Below are positions 8,799 through 18,083 of a stretch of 55,140 nucleotides of DNA, in pieces. The stretch comes from Fischerella muscicola SAG 1427-1 = PCC 73103 (GTDB lineage: Bacteria; Cyanobacteriota; Cyanobacteriia; Cyanobacteriales; Nostocaceae). The stretch lies in the NCBI RefSeq assembly GCF_000317245.1, contig NZ_AJLJ01000170.1, positions 5-55,144 of the forward strand, in the 5' to 3' direction. Position 1 is the stretch's first letter; every line of letters begins with the position of its first letter. Both the position numbers and the translations under genes were made by a program. The notes under the pieces are model-generated. The model was given only the letters and a program-made list of their open reading frames with translations. It was not told the DNA's origin and did no database searches.

Positions 8799-10148
8799 TT
8801 ATTTTGATAGCAAAGCTATCTCATGTAATACTTCCAACAACCGCTGAATTTCTGCCACCGTGTTGTAATGTACTAATCCAACTCGCAACAAACCACCGCT
8901 AGCTTCTACTCCTAGCTTTTCAGTCAACTTTATGGCGTAGAAATTACCATACCAGATAAAAATACCGCGATCGCCTAAAATTTTTGCCACCATTTGGGGA
9001 GATTGTCTTTCCAGTCGAAATGCTACCGTTGGTGTTCGCCAAGCAAAGCGTGCTGGATCGGTAATACCGTAGAGAGTTAAGCCAGGAATATCCAAAAGCC
9101 CACAAATCAATTGTTTGCTGAGTTCTGCTTCATATTGTTGAATAGCTGTCATTGCTGTCACTAAAGCTGCACGGCGATTGGGATAAGATGACGATGTTGC
9201 ATGTCTGGGGGGACAGCGAAATGTTTCCCATTTGCCTGTATCAGCTTCTAAAAGACTAGAAAGCAACTGACTTTCCACTGAAGGCGAGACATGACAACCG
9301 AGTTTTGCCAAATAATTAATCACCGCCACCATCCCTGCTAAACCTTCGTGGTTTAGCGTACCTGTTTCCCAACGAGATGGTGTTTCATCGGAAGCGGGGC
9401 GGACTTTATAAGGTTTGAGACGGGCTAAATGTTCGTGTTTCCCGTAGAGAATCCCGACATGAGTCCCAAAAAATTTATAGGCAGAACAGACAAGAAAATC
9501 ACAATCAAGCGATCGCACATCTATGGGAGCGTGGGGTGCATAGTGGACTGCATCGACAAAAACCAACGCCCCGACAGTATGAGCAAATCTTGCGATCGCG
9601 GCGATATCATTAATTGTACCGACTGTATTAGAAGCGTACCCAACAGCTACTAGACGTGTGCGATCGTTAATTTGTTGTTCGAGATCGCTCCAGTTGAGAG
9701 TACAATCTTCAATATTAATATCAACAAACCGGATAGTTGCACCACGTTCAGCCAATGCAGACCAAGGAGAAACATTCGCATCGTGGTCAAGACGTGTCAC
9801 AATTATTTCATCACCGGGTTGAATTTCTCGACCAATAGCCCGACTCAACGCATAGGTGAGGGTGGTCATGTTTGCACCGAAAACGACTTCGCTGGGATGA
9901 CATCCCAGAAAATCAGCCGCCGCAGTTCGAGCCGAATCAATTAGCGCATCTGTCCGGGCGCTAGTGGCAAAAGGCCCGTGGGCGTTAGCATTTGACCTCA
10001 CTAGATAATCTGCGATCGCATCTATTACTGAGCCTGGGACTTGTGTACCTCCCGGCCCATCAAAAAAAATCACAGGTTGGTTGTTAATTTTTTGAGTTAA
10101 TGCCGGAAACTGGGCAAGTATCCATTCTATATCAAGAGGTGCTTTCAT
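8799..10148 (-). CDS. Cysteine desulfurase-like protein (class V aminotransferase fold)
   Basis: A 449-residue PLP enzyme of aminotransferase class V. The Schiff-base lysine is Lys225 in CSAYKFFGTHVG, with the cofactor-binding Asp199 and His202 upstream in VFVDAVHYAPH, and the usual N-terminal IFFDGPGGTQVP. It resembles the cysteine-desulfurase-like subgroup more than IscS or SufS. No conserved catalytic cysteine loop is obvious, so the true reaction could be a desulfurase, a selenocysteine lyase or another beta/gamma elimination. The ATG start has GGAG about 10 nt upstream. No iron-sulfur assembly genes lie beside it. Confidence 0.85.
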   Translation of the reverse strand: MKAPLDIEWILAQFPALTQKINNQPVIFFDGPGGTQVPGSVIDAIADYLVRSNANAHGPFATSARTDALIDSARTAAADFLGCHPSEVVFGANMTTLTYALSRAIGREIQPGDEIIVTRLDHDANVSPWSALAERGATIRFVDINIEDCTLNWSDLEQQINDRTRLVAVGYASNTVGTINDIAAIARFAHTVGALVFVDAVHYAPHAPIDVRSLDCDFLVCSAYKFFGTHVGILYGKHEHLARLKPYKVRPASDETPSRWETGTLNHEGLAGMVAVINYLAKLGCHVSPSVESQLLSSLLEADTGKWETFRCPPRHATSSSYPNRRAALVTAMTAIQQYEAELSKQLICGLLDIPGLTLYGITDPARFAWRTPTVAFRLERQSPQMVAKILGDRGIFIWYGNFYAIKLTEKLGVEASGGLLRVGLVHYNTVAEIQRLLEVLHEIALLSK

Positions 10149-10279
10149 GGCTGACCGACTCCTGGCTTTGAGGCGAAATCAGTTTACAATGAACAGTTAC
10201 CAGTGTTCACTGAATAATGATCAATAACTGGTAATATTTTAACCTCTGCGCCCTTATGATTGCCAGAAATTACCAAGCC

Positions 10280-10369
10280 CTACAACTCGTTGGGATTAAA
10301 GCCTAATTCTCGCAGTTTTGCTGCTAAACGTTCAGATCTTTGTGTTTCTTGTTCTACTGGAGTAGCAAT
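10280..10369 (-). pseudogene. Remnant of an Uma2-like (DUF820) gene, C-terminal end only
   Basis: In the gap 10149-10443 the minus strand encodes ATPVEQETQRSERLAAKLRE followed by LGFNPNEL and a stop. This matches the usual C-terminus of Uma2-family (PD-(D/E)XK nuclease-like) proteins, which are abundant in cyanobacteria. The frame is closed by a TAG at 10370-10372 directly upstream, and I see no remaining catalytic core. It is therefore the leftover tail of a deleted gene. Confidence 0.6.
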
Positions 10370-10443
10370 CTAATTAGCATTGACATCATATCAGCGGAGC
10401 CACAAGCGTAGGTTAGCCAATAGCTGATGTTTTTGCTATCTTT

Positions 10444-10989
10444 CTAGACTTGCATCTTTCTTTTCTTAACAGCTTGAGCTGGATTTCCTGCGTAAATTGT
10501 CATCTCTTCTAAGGAGTGTGCAGTTACCGAACCCAAGGTTAACACTGCTCCCCGACCAACTGTCACACCAGGGCCTATTACTGCTTTGGCTGCAATCCAA
10601 CTACTTTCTTGAATGTGGATAGGAGCAGTCATGAGTTTAAAATCGGGATGATTCCAGTCGTGATTACCAGTACAGAGGTAAACACCTTGAGACAAGCAGA
10701 CATGACTTTCGATGGTGACAAGGGCGAGGTTATCAATCCAAGTATTTTGTCCTAACCAAACGTGATCAGCTATACTCAATCGCCAAGGGAACTTCACTCG
10801 TACTCCCGGTTTAATGCGAACATTCTGACCAATTTGCGCTCCAAATCGCCGTAGTGTCCAAACTTTGAAGGCTGAGAAAGGAAGCAAATAACTTTCCACT
10901 AAGGGAGACCCTACAAAGTACCACAAAACTTGCTTCCAGTAAGGTGCGCCAGGACTATAAGTACCGACGGTATAAGAATCTAAACGCAT
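10444..10989 (-). CDS. WcaF-like hexapeptide-repeat acetyltransferase
   Basis: A 181-residue left-handed beta-helix acyltransferase. Hexapeptide repeats start near IGQNVRIKPGVRVKFPWRL, and the His of CTGNHDWNHPDF is in the position of the catalytic histidine of this family. The second half (VIGPGVTVGRGAVLTLGSV) is typical of WcaF and related colanic-acid acetyltransferases. It probably O-acetylates a sugar of the surface polysaccharide in the cytoplasm. The frame extends to 11148, but the ATG at 10989 gives the usual N-terminus MRLDSYTVGTYSPG and starts 1 bp after the stop of the upstream gene, so translational coupling is likely. Confidence 0.85.
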   Translation of the reverse strand: MRLDSYTVGTYSPGAPYWKQVLWYFVGSPLVESYLLPFSAFKVWTLRRFGAQIGQNVRIKPGVRVKFPWRLSIADHVWLGQNTWIDNLALVTIESHVCLSQGVYLCTGNHDWNHPDFKLMTAPIHIQESSWIAAKAVIGPGVTVGRGAVLTLGSVTAHSLEEMTIYAGNPAQAVKKRKMQV

Positions 10990-10990
10990 A

Positions 10991-11572
10991 TTATGGTAAA
11001 TCAACAGTAGATTGAAAGCTGGCTCCTGTACGACCTGTAAAGATCCAAAACAAGGAGCGACAGACATCACGAAGAATACGGAGATTGGACTCTTTAGGTT
11101 GGTTTGATGGTACAGAAACTGGAGTAAAAGCGATACCTTGGCTACCAAGAATGATAGTGGCGATCGCTCTGGCTCTGGGCATGTGATAGTCGGAAGTAAT
11201 CAGATAGAGGTGCTGTAGATGTTTCTCTTGAAATTCTGACACTAGAGAAGTAAAGTTAGTTACAGTATCTACAGCACGACGATCAATATGCACTCTCGTA
11301 TTGCTGATCTTTGCAGATTGAAAAAGTTTCTGTGTTTTGTCTGGTTCTGGAGGAGAAGATATCCAGATTTGCAAAGATGGATACCATTGAGCAAGTTCGG
11401 CAGTGAAATTTTCCCTAGCTGGATCGCCACCTAAAATAAAAAACGCTTGTGGTAGGGGTGCTTGGATTCTAGCTGTAGTTAAACGCACAGGAATGATGAG
11501 TAGTAGAGTGAGGATAAAACCTGCAAGAGCCAAAATCCAATATTTCTTGATTAGGTAAGAAATCTGTTTCAC
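10991..11572 (-). CDS. YdcF/ElyC-like (DUF218) membrane-anchored protein
   Basis: A 193-residue protein with one N-terminal membrane helix (about residues 10-30), then a DUF218-type alpha/beta domain. Its motifs are FFILGGDPARENFTAELA at the front, a central NTVTNF-type segment (VDTVTNFTSLVSEF), and LITSDYHMPRARAIA, the most conserved part of the family. ElyC in E. coli is linked to envelope polysaccharide and lipid-carrier homeostasis; a similar role in this glycan operon is an inference. The start is GTG at 11572. The gene sits between an unknown secreted protein (28 bp upstream) and the WcaF-like gene (1 bp downstream). Confidence 0.8.
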   Translation of the reverse strand: MKQISYLIKKYWILALAGFILTLLLIIPVRLTTARIQAPLPQAFFILGGDPARENFTAELAQWYPSLQIWISSPPEPDKTQKLFQSAKISNTRVHIDRRAVDTVTNFTSLVSEFQEKHLQHLYLITSDYHMPRARAIATIILGSQGIAFTPVSVPSNQPKESNLRILRDVCRSLFWIFTGRTGASFQSTVDLP

Positions 11573-11600
11573 ACAATCAGCTCATTCCTCTGTTTAATTA

Positions 11601-12968
11601 TTAATTAGGGGCATGTACACCCTGGTCATCAAAATCGCCTTCCCTTTTACCAAAGCCATACATTATCTGAGGCGTTTTGGAGATAATTTGTTCAATAATA
11701 ATTCCCTTGGAAGGATCGCGTTGAGGTCTAATAACAGTTCCTATAGCGTTACTATACCACTTCTCTGTATCAGTACTATTGTAGACTCTAACCCAATCAA
11801 AGTGTGTTGTACGAGTAGTTCCTTTGAAAGGAGAGCGTGGATCATCCCATGTTACTTGCTCACCTGCTTTGAGCAAATTATTAACTTTTATACAATCGGG
11901 ATGCAAATTTTTTATCCCATCAATGAAACACATATTAATGCGCCTGCCAAGATTATTCGGTTGCGTTGGGTCAAAGTAACGGCTTGGTACTTTCAGCCTA
12001 AAATAGGTACCTCCACTGATCTCAAACAATTTGGGATAATTTAGGTCAAACCCGGCTTGTCCCCAGTTATCTCGGTATTGACTACCATCTTGGTGAAGTC
12101 CATGAATAAATCCTGATGTCCAATCCTCAAAGTAATTTGCATAGTATTCAGCGCCCATATATCCATCTTGCCGTTGTCTGACATTTGCAATGAGGTTGTC
12201 TAGACATTCTTTGTCAGGAATTATTCTTCCACTTTGATTCTGTAAAGTCGGTGATGTAGTAGGGGTAAAGGAACCGACATTCTTATATCCTCCACACGCG
12301 CCATTAAATCCGCCGGCTGGGCCAAATAAATGCATTCCTCTCCACCGAATTGTAACGCCATTATCACAACTCACGTAGTAGAACAGTTCATGCATATTAT
12401 TGGTAAATGCATCTGCCGAATGGGTTCCCTGATGAAGTTTGGCAAGTATTTGGCAAAGAGGGCCAGTTCCCCCACCAGGTAAATCAACTCTCACATCATT
12501 TTTCCACTCAACTTTATGACCGACATGATCCTCATGACGAGGATGGTCTGGGTCGGTTTGAGCGAGTTGCTCGTTTACATATCCGAAAGGCACTGTCCAT
12601 GAAGCTAATTTTGATTCTGCCGGATTTCTTCCATGCTCGTGTCCGTAGGTGCAAGTTTGTCCAGTGGTAGGATTGATGTCCGTTGGTGGGTGCCAAGTTG
12701 GGTATACTTTTCCATCTGGTCCATACACCCAATAGGTATCGTGTAACCATTTGGGGCATGTATCAAATTTAGTTGGTTCCCATAAACCGTATGCATGACT
12801 CAATTTTGCATTATTTGGTGGTAGCTGCTTAGAGGTGAATTGAGGGGCAACCGATACAGACGAAGTAGTAGTCTCTGCTGGAGTTGGTGTTAGGTTTAAT
12901 TGCGTAAGAACAATTAGTAATATTACACTAATCGCTAAACGACCTAATGAAAATAATCTTTGATTCAT
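11601..12968 (-). CDS. Secreted protein of unknown function, His/Cys/aromatic-rich
   Basis: I do not recognise this 455-residue protein. The first ~31 residues (MNQRLFSLGRLAISVILLIV...) form a signal peptide ending before AETTTSS. The mature part is rich in Trp, Tyr, His and Cys. Notable segments are DTCPKWLHDTYWVYGPDG, TCTYGHEHGRNP, a run of DPDHPRHEDHVGHK, MHELFYYVSCDNG, WRGMHLFGP and FIHGLHQDGSQYRDNWG. The repeated His-x-His and Glu-His clusters could bind metal. It is not a glycosyltransferase. Its place as first gene of a trio with the YdcF-like and WcaF-like genes suggests work on the envelope or the exported polysaccharide, perhaps as a lyase or a binding protein, but no catalytic motif is certain. 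Confidence 0.75.
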   Translation of the reverse strand: MNQRLFSLGRLAISVILLIVLTQLNLTPTPAETTTSSVSVAPQFTSKQLPPNNAKLSHAYGLWEPTKFDTCPKWLHDTYWVYGPDGKVYPTWHPPTDINPTTGQTCTYGHEHGRNPAESKLASWTVPFGYVNEQLAQTDPDHPRHEDHVGHKVEWKNDVRVDLPGGGTGPLCQILAKLHQGTHSADAFTNNMHELFYYVSCDNGVTIRWRGMHLFGPAGGFNGACGGYKNVGSFTPTTSPTLQNQSGRIIPDKECLDNLIANVRQRQDGYMGAEYYANYFEDWTSGFIHGLHQDGSQYRDNWGQAGFDLNYPKLFEISGGTYFRLKVPSRYFDPTQPNNLGRRINMCFIDGIKNLHPDCIKVNNLLKAGEQVTWDDPRSPFKGTTRTTHFDWVRVYNSTDTEKWYSNAIGTVIRPQRDPSKGIIIEQIISKTPQIMYGFGKREGDFDDQGVHAPN

Positions 12969-13151
12969 AGTTGCTCACCAAAAATACAAATAGAATATAG
13001 CCTGTTCTTTGCTACTTAGAACAATGCCAGTATAACTATGCAAATAGTTTTTTGTATGTAAGACAACTAGAACCGAGTGTTTTGAAAGTGCCGTCTAGCT
13101 CAACTATGATATAGAATTAACCCCAATTCACTATCCCAATATATAAGAAAA

Positions 13152-14366
13152 TTATATTTTGTCAGCAAATTTGGTTGTGATAAATGCTTCGTACTCTGAC
13201 AACGGTTTTCTATCGAAAATTGCTTGGTAAACTTTAACTAACTTTTCAGCAGCACTATCCCAAGTGTAATTTTGAAAAATAAAATTACGAGCGCGATCGC
13301 CCATTGCTTTTGACTCTTGAGGATGACTTAAGCACTGAATTAAGGCACCAGCAATAGCATCAGCCTTGATATCAACAATCAGTGCTGCTTTAGCTATTGC
13401 TGCTTCAGGAAAATTGCAACCAGTTGTAATTACACAAGGCAAACCTGAAGCCATACCTTCTAAGACAGACATACTGAAGCCTTCTGAGTAAGAAGGAGCG
13501 ACATATAAATTAGCCGCAGCCAGGGCTGCATGTTTTAATTCACCTGTTAGCATCCCTGTAAACGTAACAGCATCTAAGCACCCTGCCTGTAGAAAGTAGT
13601 GTTGAGCCGTACTCAAAAATCCAATATTATCTGGCCCTGCTACAACTAAATGTGTATGGGGAAACTTTGCATGAACTGTGGCAAAAGCAGGAGCAAGTAA
13701 GTCTAGACCTTTTTTAGGATCAATGCGCCCAAGAAAAAGAATTAGGGTTTTATTGCGTGTGTTCGGAAACTGTTGATAGAAAACTTCCGAGTCCGGCAAT
13801 TTCTCAAATTCTTGGCTGTGAATACCATTAGGAACAGTAACAATATGCTCAAATCCTAGAGATTTAACGTTATGTGCTTCAGCATCGGCAATTACCTGGA
13901 TAGCACTAGCTTTTTGTAAGGCTGGTTGTTCAAATAAATTGTAGTATAGTCGCTTTTTCCAGACTTTGTATGACAATGCCCAAGGCTCTAACATTCCATG
14001 AGGTGTCACTATATAAGGAATACGCCGCAATTGGCATAACCAGTGAACAAAAGAAACAATTGGTGCAAAAACTGTATTAGTATGGACTATATCGTAATCA
14101 GAAATATTTTGAATTAGCCAATTAATTAAAGGCAGGCTGACAATAAAATCTTGACGATGCCAACAAGGAAAATATCTAATCCTGTAATTTTTTTCACATA
14201 TCCACTTATTCAGTGGTATTTGGATTTTGTCTAAATTATTTGCATTTGTTGTAATCAAATCGACATTAATTAGCAGATTACCAAGAGCTTCTGATATTTC
14301 TTGGACTGCTTTAGATATTCCACCATAATTGGAACCAATATAAGGTGTAAAAATTAATATTTTCAT
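13152..14366 (-). CDS. Glycosyltransferase family 4
   Basis: A 404-residue GT-B glycosyltransferase. The N-terminal GGISKAVQEISEAL loop binds the acceptor side. The donor domain has FLGRIDPKKGLDLL (about 211-224) and the EX7E motif, Glu295 and Glu303, in SEGFSMSVLEGMASGLP. VTPHGMLEPWA near 120-130 is seen in many bacterial exopolysaccharide transferases that use UDP- or GDP-sugars. It should add one sugar to a lipid-linked oligosaccharide at the inner face of the membrane; donor and linkage cannot be told. It is the last glycosyltransferase of the block; 183 bp separate it from the downstream secreted-protein gene. Confidence 0.9.
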   Translation of the reverse strand: MKILIFTPYIGSNYGGISKAVQEISEALGNLLINVDLITTNANNLDKIQIPLNKWICEKNYRIRYFPCWHRQDFIVSLPLINWLIQNISDYDIVHTNTVFAPIVSFVHWLCQLRRIPYIVTPHGMLEPWALSYKVWKKRLYYNLFEQPALQKASAIQVIADAEAHNVKSLGFEHIVTVPNGIHSQEFEKLPDSEVFYQQFPNTRNKTLILFLGRIDPKKGLDLLAPAFATVHAKFPHTHLVVAGPDNIGFLSTAQHYFLQAGCLDAVTFTGMLTGELKHAALAAANLYVAPSYSEGFSMSVLEGMASGLPCVITTGCNFPEAAIAKAALIVDIKADAIAGALIQCLSHPQESKAMGDRARNFIFQNYTWDSAAEKLVKVYQAIFDRKPLSEYEAFITTKFADKI

Positions 14367-14419
14367 TAGATCAATATTAAGTAACTAATAAATACATAAA
14401 CTACAAAAATAAAAAATAT

Positions 14420-15586
14420 TTACTTATTTGACTTCATTGTTTTATTTATTGCATTGACCAGACCATCAGCAAATATTTGCGGACTAAAGTTATCTACATT
14501 TTTTTGACTTAATTGTCCCATCTTCATTCGCTCATCAGCGTTCAACTTATGAATAGTTAATAAGGCATGAGTTATATCTTGTATGCTGTCAGGATCAAAT
14601 AACAAACCATTTTTACCATCTTGGACAAGTTCATAACCAGCTCCTACAGTATGACTACATAAAATTGGTAGTCCAGCAGCACAAGCTTCGTTTAGTACTA
14701 AACCCCAAGGTTCTTGCAACGCAGGATGTATAAAAGCATTAGCTAATCCATACCAATTTCCTATTGCTTGGTAAGAGATAAATCCAGTCAAATGAACGCA
14801 ATCGTGCAATTGTTTTTCTAAGATGAGATTGCGGATAGCAGATTCTTCTTCTCCAGTACCACAAATTACTAGATCCCAAGCTTGTTCAGAGCCAATTTGT
14901 TGGCGATAAGCAGCAAAAGCTTCTACAAGACGGTAAACATTTTTGCGCTTAAGCAAGCGGGTAACAACTATAAAATAAGGTTTGGTAGGAATTTGTGGTT
15001 GTCGTTCTCTTGCACTAGCTGGAGCAAGTCTTGCTGCTTGCGCTTGTTGTGCAAAATAATCGTTATCAACTGCATCGTAACCAAAGAAAATGCGATCGCG
15101 TGGAAAACCTAGTTTAATGAGATAGTCGCGGTGTAGTTTACCCCCCACCAACGCCGCATCAAACTTACTGATACATAACCAAAATTTTAATTTCTCTTTC
15201 CACCAATGCCGTTTTTCGTCATCCCACTTTGTTTCACTCATCACAATAGCTGGCACTTGATGACGTTTACACCAAGAAAGGGCTGCGCGCGATACAGGAA
15301 ATCCCCAACCAGGGATAACAACTATACTGGGTTGTAAATTATTTAAAAAAGCAGGAAGTACGGTAGCTGCTTGTTCTAGGTTTGAAGATGTGTAATCTTT
15401 AGACAAAAGTGTTTTCAAAGGAAACGTAATTTCTTGCTCTAAATTGCCCCAAGGATGCTCTAGGGTATTGTCTGTAACTTGAACTGCGGTAAAATTCCAG
15501 CCTTTTTGCTGACAAACAGAGTAAGCAGCACGTAGTCGAGCAGCGTGGTAGCTGCCAATGTTAATAAAAAGTATAACAATATGCAC
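14420..15586 (-). CDS. Glycosyltransferase family 4
   Basis: A 388-residue GT-B enzyme. The donor-binding domain shows VVTRLLKRKNVYRLVEAF (about 207-224), CGTGEEESAIR and the EX7E motif, Glu292 and Glu300, in QEPWGLVLNEACAAGLP. The N-terminal GSYHAARLRA replaces the usual glycine loop, which suggests an unusual acceptor. The start is GTG at 15586, preceded by TAGGT about 6 nt away. It lies between two other GT4 genes, with short AT-rich gaps of 53 and 79 bp. Confidence 0.88.
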   Translation of the reverse strand: MHIVILFINIGSYHAARLRAAYSVCQQKGWNFTAVQVTDNTLEHPWGNLEQEITFPLKTLLSKDYTSSNLEQAATVLPAFLNNLQPSIVVIPGWGFPVSRAALSWCKRHQVPAIVMSETKWDDEKRHWWKEKLKFWLCISKFDAALVGGKLHRDYLIKLGFPRDRIFFGYDAVDNDYFAQQAQAARLAPASARERQPQIPTKPYFIVVTRLLKRKNVYRLVEAFAAYRQQIGSEQAWDLVICGTGEEESAIRNLILEKQLHDCVHLTGFISYQAIGNWYGLANAFIHPALQEPWGLVLNEACAAGLPILCSHTVGAGYELVQDGKNGLLFDPDSIQDITHALLTIHKLNADERMKMGQLSQKNVDNFSPQIFADGLVNAINKTMKSNK

Positions 15587-15665
15587 TTTTTTACCTAATT
15601 AATATTAATAAATAATTATATTAAATTGAATAAAATTTTATTTATTTTATTTGAAAATATTTTTA

Positions 15666-16769
15666 TTAATTTAAAACTTCATGAAATAGTTCTAAGTACT
15701 TCTGAACATATAAATCATTACTAAAACGCTTACGAATAGTCTCTATTGAGGCTAGCTGAAATTTCTCATATAAATCTTGTTCTTTCATTAACTTCAAACA
15801 ATACTCAGCCATCTCATTGATATCATGTTCTGGTATTAAATATCCATTCCCTTGATGAATTAGAACAGAATCTGTACCACCTTCTAATACAGATGCAACA
15901 ACTGGAATACCATATCCCATTGCTTCCATTACTGTACGACCAAATGCATCAGAATTAGAATTGAACAAGAGTAAATCTATAGCTTGATAGAAATTCGCAA
16001 TGTCCTTTTGCCAGCCTACAAACTTAACTTTTTCAGAAATTCCTAAATTATCAGTAAGTTTTTCTAATTCTTGACGCAATGGGCCATCGCCAGCAATTAA
16101 GCACAAAACCTTTGCATTAGACTGACAAACTCTTGCACAAACCTCCAAAAATATATCAAATCTCTTTCGTTCAATTAGCCATCCAGCATTTCCTATTACA
16201 AAACAATCAATGGGAAGATCGAGAGATTTACGAGCTTTTTCTTTTTGAGCTTCCGTAGTTACAGACTGTATCTGTGTTGAATTTTCTATTAAACGCAATT
16301 TCTGCTTCAAATGAGGAGCTAGTTGTTCAGCTTGTTCAACAAGATAGGGAGAATGGCAGACAATTGCATCATAATCAGAACCAAAATATTTATAAAATAA
16401 TTTCCATCTTAGAGGATTTTGATTACCATATCTATGACAAAAGTGAATTCCCAAAATCTTTTTTTGTGGATTTCCTTTAATGCTCAGACAACCTGTAAGA
16501 GTAGGACCAGTGACTAAAATAATGTCGCCAGCAAATAGTTTAACTTTTTTTCTTAACGAGAAATGAGACTTATAACCAAGTTTCCCATTGTACGAATTAT
16601 CTTCTACAGGTATATTTAAGCTTGTAAATAAATTTTTACCATCCCCTGCTGGTGTTACACTCTGTATTTGCCAATTTATACCTTTACCATGTGTTTCACT
16701 CGCCAAGGTATATGCAGCTTTTTCCATTCCTCCAAGGTTTAAACATTGAATTAAATTTAATACTTTCAT
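15666..16769 (-). CDS. Glycosyltransferase family 4
   Basis: A 367-residue GT-B transferase. The N-terminal LGGMEKAAYTLA carries the glycine loop, and the C-terminal domain has WLIERKRFDIFLEV, IAGDGPLRQELE and NSDAFGRTVMEAMGYGIP. Here Asp stands at the first position of the EX7E motif, a common variant. I place the start at the ATG at 16769. It forms an ATGA overlap with the stop of the polymerase gene upstream and has GGGA about 6 nt before it. The frame also has an ATG 12 bp earlier (16781). The overlap means it is translated with the Wzy-like gene. Confidence 0.88.
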   Translation of the reverse strand: MKVLNLIQCLNLGGMEKAAYTLASETHGKGINWQIQSVTPAGDGKNLFTSLNIPVEDNSYNGKLGYKSHFSLRKKVKLFAGDIILVTGPTLTGCLSIKGNPQKKILGIHFCHRYGNQNPLRWKLFYKYFGSDYDAIVCHSPYLVEQAEQLAPHLKQKLRLIENSTQIQSVTTEAQKEKARKSLDLPIDCFVIGNAGWLIERKRFDIFLEVCARVCQSNAKVLCLIAGDGPLRQELEKLTDNLGISEKVKFVGWQKDIANFYQAIDLLLFNSNSDAFGRTVMEAMGYGIPVVASVLEGGTDSVLIHQGNGYLIPEHDINEMAEYCLKLMKEQDLYEKFQLASIETIRKRFSNDLYVQKYLELFHEVLN

Positions 16770-18049
16770 ATTTTTTCCCATTCTCTAGAATAGTTAGACT
16801 TAACTCTAGAAAAATATACGGCCAAGCCTATAAAAATCAACTGAAAACTTGACTGTTGAATAGCAAATCCCACAGCATGTGTTAGAGCTATCATTGCCGG
16901 GCTAACTAGTCCGATATACAGCAATCTACTGGAAGTATTTTGATAATAAGTAGCTGATATCCATAGGTGTTTAAAAATATATGCTATCAGTACAAAACTC
17001 ATAAACCCAAAATAGCCAAATTCTGCAAAAGAATCTGCAACACCAGTAAATGTGTAACCAATAGGAATTTTATATGCATAAAATTCTTTTAATAAATTTA
17101 AGTATGTACTCCAGAGATTAAATTGCAAAGATTTTTTAAATTCAAAACCTACAATCTGTCCAGGTACCCATTGAAATACTATATTATCCCACCATCCAGT
17201 ACCATATCCATATAAGCCTGTTCGATCCACTACATCCATTAATAATGCTGCATTCCTTAGTTCCAATAAATCCCCTTTTTGCTGATCATTAAAAGCATAT
17301 TCAGATGCAGCTAAGATATTTTGCCATTTACCACTAAAAACCAAATTCCAAAAATCGCCCCGTAATGCACCCAAAACTGGAATGAGAAAAGTTATTGAAA
17401 GCATACCTGTAATAACTAGCCATCGGGGTGGTATGAAGCGGCGAATCCAGAATAATGAAAGCCCTATAGTAATTAGAAGTGTCATTGTGGGTTGTCTACG
17501 GCCGATAAGAACTGCGCCAAGTAAAGGCCAGCCGGATAATAATGTACAAATAAGATTAACGATATTGGGACGCTTTAGGGCTTGTAAAAGAAAAATTCCC
17601 AGAGCAACCTGAGTAGTTTGACTAAAAAAAAGATATATGGTGGCTGGACCTGTCCAATTCCCATTGCTTGCTGCTCTCTCAGGAATCGTGCGAGAAAGTA
17701 AAAAATTAAAGAACAAGCCATTAGCCATTAGGACTATTCCTGCTCTAAATAATTTACGCTCATCGATCGCAACATTGAGCTTAAGCAACCATTTTGGTTT
17801 TGGTTTAATTTCATAGCCTATCCAACAGGCAGCAGCACAAAGGCATGATACGAATAATATTCTTTCCAAAGCATCGGGAGTGACTTCTTTTGGATTCGCA
17901 ATCAGAGCAAACGCTTGGGGCAGAATAAAGGAAACAAACATGCTACCCATGAAGAATGGGTATTGGTAAATCCGCTCTACACGAATTACTCCCCAACCTA
18001 ACAACCCTAAGCAAATTAGAACCAGTACATCTCGATATGTTTCAGCCAT
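16766..18049 (-). CDS. Wzy-like O-antigen/exopolysaccharide polymerase (polytopic membrane protein)
   Basis: A 427-residue protein made almost wholly of hydrophobic segments (about ten to twelve), with a larger polar loop in the second half around DRTGLYGYGTGWWDN and WVPGQIVGFEFKK. That loop, and the GRRQPTMTLL segment that opens a cytoplasmic turn, are as in O-antigen ligase/polymerase-type proteins that join repeat units at the outer face of the cytoplasmic membrane. The family is too variable for sequence to prove polymerase rather than ligase activity. It overlaps the downstream GT4 gene by 4 bp (ATGA) and lies 34 bp from the upstream GT4 gene. Confidence 0.75.
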   Translation of the reverse strand: MAETYRDVLVLICLGLLGWGVIRVERIYQYPFFMGSMFVSFILPQAFALIANPKEVTPDALERILFVSCLCAAACWIGYEIKPKPKWLLKLNVAIDERKLFRAGIVLMANGLFFNFLLSRTIPERAASNGNWTGPATIYLFFSQTTQVALGIFLLQALKRPNIVNLICTLLSGWPLLGAVLIGRRQPTMTLLITIGLSLFWIRRFIPPRWLVITGMLSITFLIPVLGALRGDFWNLVFSGKWQNILAASEYAFNDQQKGDLLELRNAALLMDVVDRTGLYGYGTGWWDNIVFQWVPGQIVGFEFKKSLQFNLWSTYLNLLKEFYAYKIPIGYTFTGVADSFAEFGYFGFMSFVLIAYIFKHLWISATYYQNTSSRLLYIGLVSPAMIALTHAVGFAIQQSSFQLIFIGLAVYFSRVKSNYSREWEKI

Positions 18050-18083
18050 AATTTAGCTATTATAAGAGACTTGATCAATTTGC

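Noticed and set aside
11613..12044. Plus-strand open frame of 143 codons
   Set aside because: It is a shadow of the secreted-protein gene on the other strand, with composition typical of antisense frames.
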